64,000 bases of DNA, taken from NCBI RefSeq assembly GCF_016901135.1, contig NZ_JAFEVL010000010.1:310001-374000 (forward strand), given 5' to 3'. Each line of letters starts with the position of its first letter. Positions within the stretch are counted from its first letter, which is position 1. This document shows positions 17,078 to 27,901 of the stretch, one piece after another. The DNA comes from Martinezella lusitana. GTDB taxonomy: Bacteria; Pseudomonadota; Alphaproteobacteria; Rhizobiales; Rhizobiaceae. The notes under the pieces were generated by a model. The model was not told where the DNA came from. It did no database searches and was given only the letters and a program-made list of their open reading frames with translations. Position numbers and translations under genes: made by a program.

Positions 17078-19819
17078 GTGAACGAACGTATAACCACCAG
17101 CGTCGATGCTTTCTCGGCCGCCGAGCTTGCCTCGGAGGAAAGTCGCGCCTCCGCGACTCCGATGATGGAACAGTACATCGAGATCAAGGCGAACAATCCG
17201 GGTTCGCTGCTGTTTTACCGCATGGGCGATTTCTACGAATTGTTCTTCGAGGACGCCGTCGATGCGTCGCGCGCGCTCGGCATCACGCTCACCAAGCGCG
17301 GCCAGCATATGGGCCAGGACATCCCGATGTGCGGGGTGCCGGTGCATGCCGCCGACGACTATCTGCAGAAGCTGATCTCACTGGGTTTCCGCGTGGCCGT
17401 CTGCGAGCAGGTGGAAGACCCGGCCGAGGCAAAGAAGCGCGGCGGCAAGTCTGTCGTCCGGCGCGATGTCGTGCGTCTGGTGACGCCGGGCACGATTACC
17501 GAGGAAAAACTGCTCTCGCCTTCGGAATCCAACTATCTGATGGCGCTGACGCGCATTCGCGGCGGCGCCGAGCCGCAACTGGCGCTCGCCTGGATCGACA
17601 TTTCGACGGGGGTCTTCCGGCTGGCCGAGACTGAGGCGTCGCGGTTGCTCGCCGATATCCTGCGTATCGATCCGCGCGAGCTGATCCTGCCGGATACGAT
17701 GTTTCATGATCCCGAGCTGAAGCCGGTCTTCGACGTGCTCGGCCGCACGGCCGTTCCGCAGCCGGCGGTGCTGTTCGACAGCGCCAGCGCCGAGGGGCGC
17801 ATCGTGAGATATTTCGGCGTTTCGACGCTCGATGGTTTCGGGACGTTCAGTCGCGCCGAGCTGGCCGCCGCTGCCGCTGCCGTCGCCTATGTCGAAAAGA
17901 CCCAGATCGCCGAGCGGCCGCCGCTCGGGCTGCCGGAACGCGAAAGCGGCGCATCGACGCTGTTCATCGATCCCGCCACCCGTGCCAATCTCGAACTGGT
18001 GCGCACGCTCTCCGGCGACCGCAACGGTTCGCTCCTGAAGGCGATCGACCGCACCGTGACCGGCGGCGGCGCTCGTTTGCTCGCCGAACGGCTGATGTCG
18101 CCGCTCACCGATCCCCAGCGCATCAACGAACGGCTGGATTCGATCGGCTTCCTTACCGAGGAGCCTTCGCTCTGCAGCGATCTGCGGGCAGCGCTGAAGC
18201 ATGTGCCCGATATGCCGCGCGCCTTGTCACGCCTCGCGCTCGATCGTGGCGGCCCGCGCGATCTCTGGGCGATCCGCCAGGGGCTGGGCGCGGCTGCCGA
18301 TATCGCCCGTATGCTCGGTGCAGCACTTCTGCCGGAAGAACTGAAGGCTGCATTTGCTGGCCTCGGTGCCTTGCCTGACGATCTCGAAGCCCTGCTTGCC
18401 GCCACGCTCGCAGACGAACTGCCCTTGCTGAAGCGCGACGGCGGCTTTTTGCGGGAAGGAGCGAATGCCGAGCTAGACGAGGTGCGTGCGCTGCGCGACC
18501 AGTCGCGCCGCGTCATTGCCGGCCTGCAGCTGCAATATGCTGAGGAAACCGGCATCAAGTCGCTGAAGATCAAGCACAACAATGTTCTCGGCTATTTCAT
18601 CGAAGTTACCGCCGGCAATGCCGGTCCGATGACGGATAGCAGCGAAGCCAAGGCACGCTTCATTCACCGCCAGACCATGGCGAACGCCATGCGGTTCACC
18701 ACGACCGAGCTTGCCGATCTCGAAAGCCGCATCGCCAATGCCGCCGACAAGGCTCTCGCCATCGAGCTCGAAGCCTTCGATCGCATGGTCGCGGCCGTTG
18801 TGGCCAAAGCTGAGGCAATCAAGGCCGGCGCCCGCGCGCTATCGGTGATCGATGTCGCAGCGGGCCTTGCGCTGCTCGCCGAGGAGCAGGCCTATTGCCG
18901 GCCCGCCGTCGACGCGAGCCGCATGTTCGCCATCGAAGGCGGCCGCCATCCGGTCGTCGAGCAGGCGCTGCGCCGCCAGGCCGGCGGACCTTTCGTCGCC
19001 AATAATTGCGATCTGTCGCCGAAGGCTGACGGCAAGGACGGGGCGATCTGGCTTTTGACCGGCCCGAACATGGGCGGTAAATCGACCTTCCTGCGCCAGA
19101 ACGCGCTGATCGCCATTCTCGCCCAGATGGGCGCCTTCGTGCCCGCCGCGTCGGCCCATATCGGCATCGTCGACCGGCTGTTCTCGCGCGTCGGCGCTTC
19201 CGACGATCTGGCGCGCGGCCGCTCCACCTTCATGGTCGAGATGGTCGAGACGGCGGCGATCCTCAATCAGGCGACCGAGCGTTCGCTCGTCATTCTCGAC
19301 GAGATCGGCCGCGGCACCGCCACCTTCGACGGCCTTTCCATCGCCTGGGCCGCCGTCGAGCATCTGCATGAGGCCAATCGCTGCCGCGGCCTCTTCGCCA
19401 CGCATTTCCATGAGCTGACGGTGCTTTCGGAAAAGCTCGGGCGGCTGTCCAATGCCACCATGCGCGTCAAGGAATGGGATGGTGACGTCATTTTCCTGCA
19501 TGAGGTCGGGCCGGGTGCGGCCGACCGCTCCTATGGCATTCAGGTGGCGCGACTTGCCGGCCTGCCGGCCTCGGTGGTGGCGCGCGCCCGCGACGTTCTG
19601 ACGCGCCTCGAAGATGCCGACCGCAAGAATCCCGCAAGCCAGCTCATCGATGATCTGCCGCTCTTCCAGGTGGCGGTTCGCCGCGAGGAAGCCTCCGGCC
19701 GGCGCGCGCCGTCCAAGGTCGAAGAGAGATTGAAGACGCTTGATCTCGACGACCTTACCCCGCGTGCCGCCCTCGACGTGCTCTATGAGCTGAAGAAAAC
19801 TGTGACCAAGGCCGGCTGA
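17078..19819 (+). CDS. mutS: DNA mismatch repair protein MutS
   Basis: MutS recognises mismatches and small loops and recruits MutL. The 913-residue product has the mismatch-binding domain with the Phe-X-Glu motif in [14 protein letters not shown] (about residues 46-59), the connector, lever and clamp domains, then the ATPase with Walker [15 protein letters not shown], Walker [15 protein letters not shown] and ATHFHEL. The start appears to be GTG at 17078, giving a rhizobial-type 28-residue extension; an alternative is the methionine pair before [12 protein letters not shown]. It is transcribed divergently from tme across 112 bp. Confidence 0.97.
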   Translation: MNERITTSVDAFSAAELASEESRASATPMMEQYIEIKANNPGSLLFYRMGDFYELFFEDAVDASRALGITLTKRGQHMGQDIPMCGVPVHAADDYLQKLISLGFRVAVCEQVEDPAEAKKRGGKSVVRRDVVRLVTPGTITEEKLLSPSESNYLMALTRIRGGAEPQLALAWIDISTGVFRLAETEASRLLADILRIDPRELILPDTMFHDPELKPVFDVLGRTAVPQPAVLFDSASAEGRIVRYFGVSTLDGFGTFSRAELAAAAAAVAYVEKTQIAERPPLGLPERESGASTLFIDPATRANLELVRTLSGDRNGSLLKAIDRTVTGGGARLLAERLMSPLTDPQRINERLDSIGFLTEEPSLCSDLRAALKHVPDMPRALSRLALDRGGPRDLWAIRQGLGAAADIARMLGAALLPEELKAAFAGLGALPDDLEALLAATLADELPLLKRDGGFLREGANAELDEVRALRDQSRRVIAGLQLQYAEETGIKSLKIKHNNVLGYFIEVTAGNAGPMTDSSEAKARFIHRQTMANAMRFTTTELADLESRIANAADKALAIELEAFDRMVAAVVAKAEAIKAGARALSVIDVAAGLALLAEEQAYCRPAVDASRMFAIEGGRHPVVEQALRRQAGGPFVANNCDLSPKADGKDGAIWLLTGPNMGGKSTFLRQNALIAILAQMGAFVPAASAHIGIVDRLFSRVGASDDLARGRSTFMVEMVETAAILNQATERSLVILDEIGRGTATFDGLSIAWAAVEHLHEANRCRGLFATHFHELTVLSEKLGRLSNATMRVKEWDGDVIFLHEVGPGAADRSYGIQVARLAGLPASVVARARDVLTRLEDADRKNPASQLIDDLPLFQVAVRREEASGRRAPSKVEERLKTLDLDDLTPRAALDVLYELKKTVTKAG

Positions 19820-19845
19820 CCAAAGGCGATTGCAAGGACAATAGG

Positions 19846-20139
19846 ATGTATATCGAAAATCTTCTCGCCGAGGTCCGCATACTGGCCGATCGCTTTTCCC
19901 CCATCGCCGCGCGCGGCAAGATCTGCGGCGAGGGCGAGGCGCCGGATTGCGAGTCCGATCGCGGTCTTCTGAACATCGCCCTGTCATGCGGGCGGATTTC
20001 CGACATCTGCACGAAAATCGCCACGGCCGGCTATTGGGAATGCGAGCGCGAAATGGTGACGCAGATCGGTGCCCAATCGCGAAACATATTGTATAGCTTG
20101 AACGAGCTCAGACGGGCGCTTGAGATGCCGAGGCCCTAA
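19846..20139 (+). CDS. Conserved small protein of unknown function between mutS and glnD
   Basis: A 97-residue soluble protein that I do not recognise beyond being of a type found in rhizobia. It is predicted to be mostly helical (MYIENLLAEVRILADRF, GLLNIALSCGRISDICTKIA, NILYSLNELRRALEMP) and holds four cysteines, including C26 and C34 of KICGEGEAPDCES. An AAGGACAATAGG Shine-Dalgarno precedes the ATG, and it starts 26 bp after the mutS stop, so it is likely co-transcribed with mutS. No membrane segment or catalytic motif is visible. Real coding is supported by codon use and the ribosome site. Confidence 0.75.
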   Translation: MYIENLLAEVRILADRFSPIAARGKICGEGEAPDCESDRGLLNIALSCGRISDICTKIATAGYWECEREMVTQIGAQSRNILYSLNELRRALEMPRP

Positions 20140-20296
20140 AACCGCCGATTTCTGCGTCGATTGCCGTCACGCTTCGTCAACCTTGACCCGATAGAAATCC
20201 TGAGATCGTCGATTCGACAGGTTTGGCTCAGGCTGGATTATGGAAATTCGGGCGTAGAATGCCTGTGTCAATCGCTGGGCAAAGAGGCTATAGCGC

Positions 20297-23212
20297 ATGC
20301 AGACGAAAAGACAGGCGCGCCAGCGGTGGGCCGCAGTCAACGAACAGGAATCCGGTCGGCAGAGCATGGAAATGCATGACATCGATTTTCCCGCCATTCT
20401 CGACGTTCCCTCGCTGAGGGCGGAATGCGAGGCCCTTGCCAACCGTCATCTGGATAAGAATGAGGAGCGGTCCGCTCTGCTCGCTTTGTTGAAGAAGGCG
20501 AGCCAGGAGGGGCGCGAAGAGGCGCGGCGGTTGCTGGCAGCGCAAGGCGGCGGACTGGATTGCGCCCACCGAATTTCCTGGCTGCAGGACCAGATCATCA
20601 CCGTTCTCTACGATTTTACCGTCCACCACGTCTATCCGAAGCAGGCCGGCAACTTTTCCGTCACCGCCGTTGGCGGCTATGGTCGCGATACGCTGGCACC
20701 GGGCTCGGATATCGACCTTCTCTTCCTCTTCCAGCCGAAGCCGGAGAGCGAGACGCACAAGGCGGTCGAATTCATTCTCTACATGCTCTGGGACATGGGC
20801 TTCAAGGTCGGCCACGCGACGCGCACGGTCGAGGAATGCATCCGCCAGGCCAAGTCCGACATGACTGTTCGTACCGCCATCCTCGAGACCCGCTACATTT
20901 GCGGCAACGCGCCGCTTGCCCGCGAACTGGAGGCGCGCTTCGACAAGGAGATCGTCACCAATACCGGTCCCGAATTCATCGCCGCCAAACTGGCCGAACG
21001 CGACGAGCGCCACCGCAAGGCCGGCGATACCCGCTATCTGGTCGAACCCAACGTCAAGGAGGGCAAGGGCGGCCTGCGTGATCTGCACACGCTGTTCTGG
21101 ATCTCCAAATATTATTATCACGTCCGCGATCCTGTGGAGTTGGTGAAGCTCGGCGTGCTCTCGAAGCAGGAATACCGTCTCTTCGAGAAGGCCGAGGATT
21201 TCCTCTGGGCCGTGCGCTGCCACATGCACTTCCTCACCGGCAAGGCGGAGGAGCGGCTTTCCTTCGATATCCAGCGGGAGATTGCCGAGGCGCTTGGTTA
21301 CCACGCCCGCCCCGGCCTTTCCGCCGTCGAACGCTTCATGAAGCACTATTTCCTTGTCGCCAAGGATGTCGGCGATCTCACCCGCATCCTCTGCGCAGCG
21401 CTTGAGGACCAGCAGGCCAAGGCGACGCCCGGCCTTACCGGCGTCATCAGCCGCTTTGCCAATCGGTCGCGCAAGATCCCCGGCACCGTCGAGTTCGTCG
21501 AGGATCGTGGCCGCATCGCGCTTGCCAATCCCGATGTCTTCAAGCGCGATCCGGTCAGCCTCATCCGCCTGTTTTTCGTTGCAGATATCAACGGTCTGGA
21601 ATTCCATCCGGACGCATTGAAGCGCGTCACCCGCTCGCTCGGCCTGATCGACAACGACCTGCGCGAGAATGAGGAGGCGAACCGGCTTTTCCTCTCTATT
21701 CTCACCTCTAAGCGCGATCCGGCGCTGATCTTGCGTCGCATGAACGAGGCCGGTGTGCTCGGCCGCTTCATTCCCGAATTCGGCAAGATCGTCTCGATGA
21801 TGCAGTTCAATATGTATCATCACTATACGGTGGACGAGCATCTGATCCGCGCTGTCGATGTGCTGTCGGAGATCGACAAGGGCAGGGCGGAGGAAATCCA
21901 TCCGCTGACCAACAAGCTGATGCCCGCTATCGAGGATCGCGACGCGCTCTATGTCGCCGTGCTGCTGCACGATATCGCCAAGGGCCGCGAGGAAGATCAT
22001 TCCGAGGCCGGCGCCAAGGTGGCGCGCAAGCTCTGCCCGCGCTTCGGCCTGTCGCCGAAGCAGACCGAGCTTGTGGTATGGCTGATCACCGAGCATCTGA
22101 CCATGTCGATGGTCGCCCAGACGCGTGACCTGACGGATCGCAAGACGATCATCGATTTCGCCGATCGGGTGCAGTCGCTCGACCGCCTGAAGATGCTGCT
22201 GATCCTGACGGTCTGCGATATCCGCGCCGTCGGCCCGGGTGTGTGGAACGGCTGGAAGGGCCAGCTTCTGCGCACGCTCTATTATGAGACCGAGCTGCTC
22301 CTTGCCGGCGGCTTTTCCGAAGTGTCGCGCAAGGAGCGGGCGGAAGCCGCCGCCAATGCGCTCGAAGCGGCATTGGATGATTGGGGTCAGAAGGCTCGCA
22401 AGACCTATGTCAAGCTGCACTACCAGCCCTATCTTCTGTCCGTGCCGCTGGAAGACCAGATCCGTCACACGCGGTTCATTCGCCAGACGGACAAATCGGG
22501 CCAGGTTCTGGCGACCATGGTGCGCACCGACAGCTTCCACGCCATCACCGAGATCACGGTTCTCTCGCCCGACCATCCGCGCCTTTTGACCGTCATCGCC
22601 GGCGCTTGCGCGGCGGCCGGAGCCAATATCGCCGATGCGCAGATCTTCACGACGGCCGACGGCCGCGCCCTCGACACCATCCATGTCAGCCGCGAATTCG
22701 CCGACGACGCCGATGAACTCCGCCGCGCCGGCACCATCGGCAAGATGATCGAAGACGTCCTTGCCGGCCGCAAGCGGCTGCCGGAAGTCATCGCCACGCG
22801 CACGAAGAACCGTCGCAAGAACAAGGCCTTCATCATCCCGCCATCGGTGACCATCTCCAACAGCCTGTCCAACAAGTTCACCGTCATCGAGGTCGAATGC
22901 CTCGACCGCACCGGCCTTCTGTCGGAAATCACCTCGGTTCTCTCGGATCTGTCGCTCGACATTCACTCGGCGCGCATCACCACCTTCGGCGAAAAGGTCA
23001 TCGATAGCTTCTACGTGACCGATCTCGTCGGGCAGAAGATCTCCAACGAAAACAAGCGAGCCAATATCACCGCGCGCCTGAAGGCGGTCATGGCGGGTGA
23101 AGAGGATGAGGTGCGCGAGCGCATGCCCTCCGGCATTATCGCACCCGCCGCCACACGCACCGCCGCCGCCGAAAAGTCAGATACTGAAAAGAAAGCCGGT
23201 TCAGCCGCATGA
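20297..23212 (+). CDS. glnD: Bifunctional PII uridylyltransferase/uridylyl-removing enzyme GlnD
   Basis: GlnD senses glutamine and uridylylates or deuridylylates the PII proteins GlnB and GlnK, thereby setting NtrB/NtrC and glutamine synthetase activity. Seen in the 971-residue product: nucleotidyltransferase motif [20 protein letters not shown] (about residues 125-145), the HD domain with [13 protein letters not shown] (about 556-568), and two C-terminal ACT domains ([20 protein letters not shown] and [20 protein letters not shown]). AAGAGG lies 9 nt before the ATG at 20297; an alternative start at 20366 would trim 23 basic residues. The stop overlaps murJ by 4 nt. It acts upstream of sigma-54-dependent nitrogen control, and rpoN is in the same window. 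Confidence 0.97.
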   Translation: MQTKRQARQRWAAVNEQESGRQSMEMHDIDFPAILDVPSLRAECEALANRHLDKNEERSALLALLKKASQEGREEARRLLAAQGGGLDCAHRISWLQDQIITVLYDFTVHHVYPKQAGNFSVTAVGGYGRDTLAPGSDIDLLFLFQPKPESETHKAVEFILYMLWDMGFKVGHATRTVEECIRQAKSDMTVRTAILETRYICGNAPLARELEARFDKEIVTNTGPEFIAAKLAERDERHRKAGDTRYLVEPNVKEGKGGLRDLHTLFWISKYYYHVRDPVELVKLGVLSKQEYRLFEKAEDFLWAVRCHMHFLTGKAEERLSFDIQREIAEALGYHARPGLSAVERFMKHYFLVAKDVGDLTRILCAALEDQQAKATPGLTGVISRFANRSRKIPGTVEFVEDRGRIALANPDVFKRDPVSLIRLFFVADINGLEFHPDALKRVTRSLGLIDNDLRENEEANRLFLSILTSKRDPALILRRMNEAGVLGRFIPEFGKIVSMMQFNMYHHYTVDEHLIRAVDVLSEIDKGRAEEIHPLTNKLMPAIEDRDALYVAVLLHDIAKGREEDHSEAGAKVARKLCPRFGLSPKQTELVVWLITEHLTMSMVAQTRDLTDRKTIIDFADRVQSLDRLKMLLILTVCDIRAVGPGVWNGWKGQLLRTLYYETELLLAGGFSEVSRKERAEAAANALEAALDDWGQKARKTYVKLHYQPYLLSVPLEDQIRHTRFIRQTDKSGQVLATMVRTDSFHAITEITVLSPDHPRLLTVIAGACAAAGANIADAQIFTTADGRALDTIHVSREFADDADELRRAGTIGKMIEDVLAGRKRLPEVIATRTKNRRKNKAFIIPPSVTISNSLSNKFTVIEVECLDRTGLLSEITSVLSDLSLDIHSARITTFGEKVIDSFYVTDLVGQKISNENKRANITARLKAVMAGEEDEVRERMPSGIIAPAATRTAAAEKSDTEKKAGSAA

Positions 23213-24813
23213 GCCTCGTTAGGAAATTCATCACGGTCGGTGGCGCGACACTTGGCAGCCGCGTCTTCGGCTTCGCCCGCGAAACGCTGATGGCCGCCGC
23301 CCTTGGCACCGGACCGATGGCCGACGTATTCTACGCCGCCTTCCGCTTTCCGAACCTCTTCCGCCGCCTGTTCGCCGAAGGCGCCTTCAACGCCGCCTTC
23401 GTGCCCCTCTTCGCCAAGGAGATCGAGGCGAACGGCATCGAGGGCGCGAAACGCTTCTCCGAGGAAGTCTTCGGCGTTCTGTTTTCCGTCCTCTTCCTGA
23501 TCACCGTCGTCATGGAACTGGGCATGCCGCTGATCGTGCGCTGGATCATCGCGCCTGGCTTTGCCGGCGATCCGGATAAATTCTCGATCACGGTGCGCAT
23601 GGCCGCCGTCATGTTCCCCTATCTCATGTGCATGTCGTTGACGGCGATGATGAGCGGCATGCTGAACTCGCTGCATCATTTCTTCGCGGCTGCCGTGGCG
23701 CCCGTCTTCCTGAACGTTGTTATGATCGGCGCGCTGTTCTATTCGCTCTATTTCGGCGCTCTGCCGCTGCAAACAGCCTGGTATCTCTCCTGGGGCGTGC
23801 TTGCCGCCGGCATCCTGCAATTGTTCGTCGTCTATGTTGGCGTGCGCTATGCCGGCATCAGCATCGGTTTCCGCTGGCCGCGCTTCACGCCGAATGTGAA
23901 GCGGCTGCTGATCCTTGCCATACCCGCCGCCGTCACCGGCGGCATTACCCAGATCAACCAGATGATCGGCCAGGCGATCGCCTCCAGCCGCGAAGGTGCG
24001 ATCGCGGCCCTGCAATATGCCGACCGCATCTATCAGCTGCCGCTCGGGGTCGTTGGCGTTGCCGTCGGCGTCGTCCTCTTGCCGGAGCTGGCGCGCTCCT
24101 TGAAGTCAGGTCATCTGAAGGAGGCCGGCAATCTGCAGAACCGCTCGATCGAATTCGTGCTGTTCCTGACCTTGCCTGCCGCGATGGCGCTCTGGGTTCT
24201 CTCGGACGACATCATTCGCGTGCTCTACGAGCGTCGTGCCTTCCATCAGGAAAACACCATCATCGTCGGCTCGATCCTGGCGATCTACGGCTTGGGCCTG
24301 CCGGCTTTCGTGCTGATCAAGGCGCTGCAGCCCGGCTTCTACGCCCGCGAGGATACCAAGACCCCGATGCGGTTCTCCGGCGTCGCGGTCGCCACCAACT
24401 GCGCGATCGCGCTCAGCCTCTTCCCTTACATGGGCGCGCCCGGCATCGCCGTCGCCGAAGCGACCGCCGGCTGGATCAGCACCGTGCTGCTGTTCACGAC
24501 GCTGTTGCGCCGGGGCCATCTGACCTGGGAATGGGGGCTTGCCCGCCGCGCCGTACTCCTGCTCGTTTCAGCCGGCGTGATGACCGGGATGATCATCTTT
24601 CTTCAGCATCGCTGGGAACCGTATCTGGCGTCCGGCGCGTCGTTGCTGACGAAAGTCGGCACGCTCGGCCTGCTGATCGCAATTTCCATGCTGGTCTATT
24701 TTGTGGTGGCCTTCCTCATCGGCGGCGCCGACCTCGGCATGATCCGCCGCAACATGAACCGCAAGCCGGCAGCATCAGCGCCGGATGCTGAGGCGGTGAA
24801 TGGGAGTGACTAA
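23209..24813 (+). CDS. murJ: Lipid II flippase MurJ (MviN)
   Basis: MurJ moves lipid-linked peptidoglycan precursor across the inner membrane. The 534-residue product is a polytopic MOP-superfamily protein with about 14 hydrophobic helices. It has the conserved start [21 protein letters not shown], the cavity arginines (including [17 protein letters not shown]) and the [17 protein letters not shown] loop. It overlaps glnD by 4 nt, the normal rhizobial glnD-murJ pairing. Downstream is a palindromic repeat rather than a gene. Confidence 0.96.
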   Translation: MSLVRKFITVGGATLGSRVFGFARETLMAAALGTGPMADVFYAAFRFPNLFRRLFAEGAFNAAFVPLFAKEIEANGIEGAKRFSEEVFGVLFSVLFLITVVMELGMPLIVRWIIAPGFAGDPDKFSITVRMAAVMFPYLMCMSLTAMMSGMLNSLHHFFAAAVAPVFLNVVMIGALFYSLYFGALPLQTAWYLSWGVLAAGILQLFVVYVGVRYAGISIGFRWPRFTPNVKRLLILAIPAAVTGGITQINQMIGQAIASSREGAIAALQYADRIYQLPLGVVGVAVGVVLLPELARSLKSGHLKEAGNLQNRSIEFVLFLTLPAAMALWVLSDDIIRVLYERRAFHQENTIIVGSILAIYGLGLPAFVLIKALQPGFYAREDTKTPMRFSGVAVATNCAIALSLFPYMGAPGIAVAEATAGWISTVLLFTTLLRRGHLTWEWGLARRAVLLLVSAGVMTGMIIFLQHRWEPYLASGASLLTKVGTLGLLIAISMLVYFVVAFLIGGADLGMIRRNMNRKPAASAPDAEAVNGSD

Positions 24814-24816
24814 GCT

Positions 24817-25027
24817 CCTTCGCCCCGCGATGCGGGGAGAAGGTGGCTTGGAGCGATCGAACGGCGTGAGATTGCGACAAGTCGGATGAGGGGCCTTCAC
24901 GGATGTCGACATAGAGATAAACTATGCCGGCCCCACCATCGCTGCGGCTGGCCAGGATAATCTGCCGCCGCCGGACTTTTGTGCATGGCCCCTCACCGTA
25001 GCCCTCTCCCCGCAAGCGGGGCGAGGG
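24817..25027. repeat. RIME-like composite palindromic repeat
   Basis: Two related hairpins face each other in the murJ-VOC gap. Hairpin A (24817-24843) is CCTTC-g-CCCCGC, loop GAT, GCGGGG-a-GAAGG. Hairpin B (25002-25027) is CCCTC-t-CCCCGC, loop AA, GCGGGG-c-GAGGG. An outer inverted pair, TGAGGGGCC (24887-24895) and GGCCCCTCA (24987-24995), lies between them. This matches the general look of the intergenic mosaic elements scattered through Rhizobiaceae genomes. It probably forms the murJ mRNA 3' end too. Confidence 0.7.
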
Positions 25028-25056
25028 AACGGCTTTACCAAATGCGGAGTTCTCCC

Positions 25057-25449
25057 ATGCCCCAATCCCTCTTTCTCGTCGCCCTCGTCGTCGATGATTA
25101 TGATCGCGCCAAGGCTTTCTACTGTGATTGCCTCGACTTCGACTGTCTGCTGGATGAGGTGCAGCCGGAGGGCAAGCGCTGGGTCGTGATCAAGCCGAAG
25201 GGCGGAGAAGGAGCGGCGCTGCTGCTCGCGCAGGCAGCCGATGACAGGCAGCGCGCCGCGATCGGCAACCAGACCGGCGGCCGTGTCGGCTTCTTCCTCA
25301 AGACCGATGATTTCGCCAGCGATCATGCTGCAATGAAGGCCAAGGGCGTCCGCTTCCTGGAAGAGCCGCGCCATGAGGTCTACGGCACCGTTGCGGTCTT
25401 TGCCGACCCTTACGGCAATACCTGGGATCTGATCGAGCATTCTTCGTGA
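25057..25449 (+). CDS. VOC (glyoxalase/bleomycin-resistance) family protein
   Basis: A 130-residue vicinal-oxygen-chelate fold protein, probably a small metalloenzyme or binding protein. Seen: SLFLVALVVDDYDRAKAFYCDCLDFDC at the start, GGRVGFFLKTDDF in the middle and YGTVAVFADPYGNTWDLIEH at the end, the usual paired beta-alpha-beta-beta-beta layout with a terminal Glu ligand. The ATG at 25057 has GGAG 7 nt upstream; the longer frame begins inside the upstream repeat. The substrate cannot be inferred from neighbours. Confidence 0.85.
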   Translation: MPQSLFLVALVVDDYDRAKAFYCDCLDFDCLLDEVQPEGKRWVVIKPKGGEGAALLLAQAADDRQRAAIGNQTGGRVGFFLKTDDFASDHAAMKAKGVRFLEEPRHEVYGTVAVFADPYGNTWDLIEHSS

Positions 25450-25561
25450 GTCTCAATGATATAGCCTCTTGATCCCAGCCTGTCCGGCGTGCATAAGCCG
25501 CTCGAAACCAAGGGTCGAGTGTGAGCTCGCCCAGGCCCTCCACAAGCCTTTCGAGGACGAC

Positions 25562-26626
25562 ATGACCGAATTCAAGCCGCTCGTATTCTCCGGCGTTCAA
25601 CCCACAGGCAATCTCCATCTCGGCAATTATCTCGGCGCGATCCGCAAGTTCGTGGCCCTGCAGGCCAACAACGACTGCATCTATTGCGTCGTCGACATGC
25701 ATGCGCTGACCGCTCAGCTCGTGCATGACGACATGCCGGGCCAGACGCGTTCGATCACCGCCGCGTTTCTCGCCGCCGGCATCGATCCGGAGAAGCATAT
25801 CGTCTTCAACCAGTCGGCCGTGCCGGGGCATGCCGAGCTTGCCTGGATCTTCAATTGCGTCGCCCGCATCGGCTGGATGAACCGCATGACGCAGTTCAAG
25901 GACAAGGCCGGCAAGGATCGCGAGCAGGCCTCGCTTGGCCTTTACGCCTATCCGAGCCTGATGGCCGCAGACATCCTGCTTTATCGCGCCACGCATGTTC
26001 CTGTTGGAGACGACCAGAAGCAGCATCTGGAGCTGACCCGCGACATCGCCATGAAGTTCAATCTGGACTACATGGAGCACATTCGCCGCACCGGCTACGG
26101 CATCGACATCACCGTCGGCGACGAGCCGGTGCATGCCTATTTCCCGATGGTCGAGCCGTTGATCGACGGCCCGGCGCCGCGCGTCATGTCGCTGCGGGAC
26201 GGCACCAAGAAAATGTCGAAATCCGACGCCTCGGACCTGTCGCGCATCAATCTGCTCGACGATGAAGAGAACATCTCGAAGAAGATCCGCAAGGCCAAGA
26301 CCGATCCGGATGGTTTGCCGAGCGAAGCAGACGGCCTTGCCGGCCGGCCGGAGGCCGACAACCTGGTCGGCATCTATGCCGCGCTCGCCGACAAGTCGAA
26401 GGCGGAGGTTCTCTCTGAATTCGGCGGCCAGCAGTTCTCGGTCTTCAAGCCGGCTCTGGTCGATCTTGCCGTGCATGTGCTCTCGCCGATCACCACCGAG
26501 ATGCGCCGGCTGATGGCCGATCCCGGCCATATCGATGCCGTCCTGCGTGACGGCGGCGCCCGGGCCCGCGCTCGCGCCGACGTGACGATGAAGCAGGTCC
26601 GCGACATCGTCGGCTTCATCTACTGA
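25562..26626 (+). CDS. trpS: Tryptophanyl-tRNA synthetase
   Basis: TrpS charges tRNA-Trp. The 354-residue class Ic synthetase has the HIGH-type motif [13 protein letters not shown] near residue 15 and the KMSKS loop KKMSKS near residue 217, plus DMHALT and [10 protein letters not shown] for substrate contacts. The ATG at 25562 ([13 protein letters not shown]) gives the normal family length. A frame extending 31 codons further upstream is not conserved-looking. It sits between the VOC gene and the stress-protein gene, near murJ as in other rhizobia. Confidence 0.97.
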   Translation: MTEFKPLVFSGVQPTGNLHLGNYLGAIRKFVALQANNDCIYCVVDMHALTAQLVHDDMPGQTRSITAAFLAAGIDPEKHIVFNQSAVPGHAELAWIFNCVARIGWMNRMTQFKDKAGKDREQASLGLYAYPSLMAADILLYRATHVPVGDDQKQHLELTRDIAMKFNLDYMEHIRRTGYGIDITVGDEPVHAYFPMVEPLIDGPAPRVMSLRDGTKKMSKSDASDLSRINLLDDEENISKKIRKAKTDPDGLPSEADGLAGRPEADNLVGIYAALADKSKAEVLSEFGGQQFSVFKPALVDLAVHVLSPITTEMRRLMADPGHIDAVLRDGGARARARADVTMKQVRDIVGFIY

Positions 26627-26701
26627 TGATCTCGTAGAGCAGGGCTCCCGTCGCAAAACGGGGGCTTGCAAAACGCCGCCTTCGGGTGTCAGAGTCGCCG
26701 T

Positions 26702-27193
26702 ATGGTTTCAAAACGTCTCTCACGGCTCGAAGGTCATCGCCGCAAGTTCATGGCGGTCATCGACGGCACACCAGAATGCCAGCGCGCCGTCCATTATGCC
26801 GGCCGGCGCGCCAAGAATTCCAATGGCGGCCTCGTGCTCCTCTACGTGATCCCCGAGGGCGACTTCCAGCAATGGCTTGGTGTCGAGGAGATCATGCGGG
26901 CGGAGGCGCGCGAAGAAGCCGAGGCAGTGACGGCTAAGGCGGCGCAGAGCATCCGCGAGAATGTCGGCATCGATGCGGAAATCGTCATTCGCGAGGGATC
27001 CGCCGCCGAGCAGATCAATGCCGTGATCGAAGAGGATCGCGATATCGCGCTGCTCGTTCTTGCCGCAGGTTCGGCCAAGGAAGGGCCGGGTCCGCTGGTC
27101 TCGTCGATCGCCGGGCGCGCCGCAGCCTTTCCGATCCCGGTAACGGTGCTGCCTGACACGCTGACCAACGAGGAAATCGACGCCCTCAGCTGA
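26702..27193 (+). CDS. Universal stress protein (UspA family)
   Basis: A 163-residue single-domain UspA protein. Seen: KFMAVIDGTPECQRAVHYAGRRA at the N-terminus, GLVLLYVIPEG, VIREGSAAEQINAVIEEDRDIALLVLAAGS, and the C-terminal FPIPVTVLPD. A full G-2X-G-9X-G(S/T) ATP loop is not obvious, so ATP binding is uncertain. The start at 26702 (MVSKRLSRLEG) was preferred over an in-frame methionine 12 codons upstream. USPs of this type accumulate in starvation or low oxygen in other bacteria; the role here is inference. Confidence 0.85.
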   Translation: MVSKRLSRLEGHRRKFMAVIDGTPECQRAVHYAGRRAKNSNGGLVLLYVIPEGDFQQWLGVEEIMRAEAREEAEAVTAKAAQSIRENVGIDAEIVIREGSAAEQINAVIEEDRDIALLVLAAGSAKEGPGPLVSSIAGRAAAFPIPVTVLPDTLTNEEIDALS

Positions 27194-27225
27194 TGCTTGC
27201 ATGCTATTTCGTGAGAATCACTCTC

Positions 27226-27254
27226 TTGAATAGAGAGGCCAAAAGGCCTATTTT
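27226..27254 (+). promoter_or_regulatory. Sigma-70-type promoter for the Nfu-tsaB-rimI-fur run
   Basis: TTGAAT (27226-27231) and TATTTT (27249-27254) with a 17-nt spacer. An inverted repeat CTCTC-N7-GAGAG overlaps the -35 box, and GGCCaaaaGGCC lies in the spacer. The Irr-box-like sequence at 27256-27272 would cover the transcription start. Confidence 0.5.
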
Positions 27255-27255
27255 C

Positions 27256-27272
27256 TTTTGAAGTATTCTAAA
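27256..27272 (+). promoter_or_regulatory. Irr/ICE-box-like operator before the Nfu gene
   Basis: TTTTGAA-GTA-TTCTAAA is a 17-bp near-palindrome, one mismatch from the TTTAGAA-N3-TTCTAAA iron-control-element pattern I recall for alphaproteobacterial Irr. It sits immediately after a -10 box, as expected for a repressor site, and precedes an Fe-S assembly gene. Confidence 0.5.
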
Positions 27273-27310
27273 GTCGGGACCGGGTTTGTGCCCGCCGCAT
27301 GGAGATCAAG

Positions 27311-27877
27311 ATGTTCATTCAGACCGAAGCGACGCCGAACCCCGCGACCCTGAAGTTCCTGCCGGGCAAGGTGGTGATGGAAAACGGCACGGCCGAGTTC
27401 CGCAGTGCCGAGGAAGCGGAAGTCTCGCCGCTTGCGGCCCAGCTCTTCGAGATCCCTGGCGTCACCGGCGTTTATTTCGGTTACGACTTCATTTCCGTCT
27501 CCAAGGAGCAACAGGAATGGCAGCATCTGAAGCCCGCTATTCTGGGCTCGATCATGGAGCACTTCATGTCGGGCAAGCCCGTAATGGGTTCCGCCTCGGT
27601 TCTGTCCGAGGTGCAGGATGCAGGCGGCGAATTCTTCGATGAAGGCGATGAGGCGATCGTGCTGACCATCAAGGAACTGCTCGAGACCCGCGTGCGCCCC
27701 GCCGTTGCCCAGGATGGCGGCGACATCACCTTCCGCGGCTTCCGTGACGGCAAGGTCTACCTCAACATGAAGGGATCCTGCGCAGGTTGCCCGTCTTCGA
27801 CGGCGACGCTGAAGCACGGCGTGCAGAACCTGCTGCGCCATTTCGTTCCGGAAGTTCAGGAAGTCGAAGCCGTCTAA
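27311..27877 (+). CDS. NifU-like Fe-S cluster scaffold/carrier protein (Nfu type)
   Basis: A 188-residue Nfu protein that carries [4Fe-4S] clusters to client enzymes. It has the Nfu N-terminal domain (MFIQTEATPNPATLKFLPG, GVYFGYDFISVSK) and the C-terminal NifU domain (RPAVAQDGGDITFRGFRDG) with the cluster ligands in KGSCAGCPSSTATL (CxxC). The start at 27311 has GGAG 6 nt upstream; the ATG 4 codons earlier overlaps that site. MiaB, a radical-SAM Fe-S enzyme, is encoded about 3 kb downstream and could be a client. Regulation by iron through Irr is suggested by the box at 27256. Confidence 0.93.
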   Translation: MFIQTEATPNPATLKFLPGKVVMENGTAEFRSAEEAEVSPLAAQLFEIPGVTGVYFGYDFISVSKEQQEWQHLKPAILGSIMEHFMSGKPVMGSASVLSEVQDAGGEFFDEGDEAIVLTIKELLETRVRPAVAQDGGDITFRGFRDGKVYLNMKGSCAGCPSSTATLKHGVQNLLRHFVPEVQEVEAV

Positions 27878-27901
27878 TCCCCGGCTTTTCGGAAAGTTGA
27901 C

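Noticed and set aside
20288..22966. An 892-codon open frame on the minus strand opposite glnD
   Set aside because: It is the antisense shadow of glnD, with no domain, no ribosome site and a His/Asp/Arg-rich composition typical of reverse frames.
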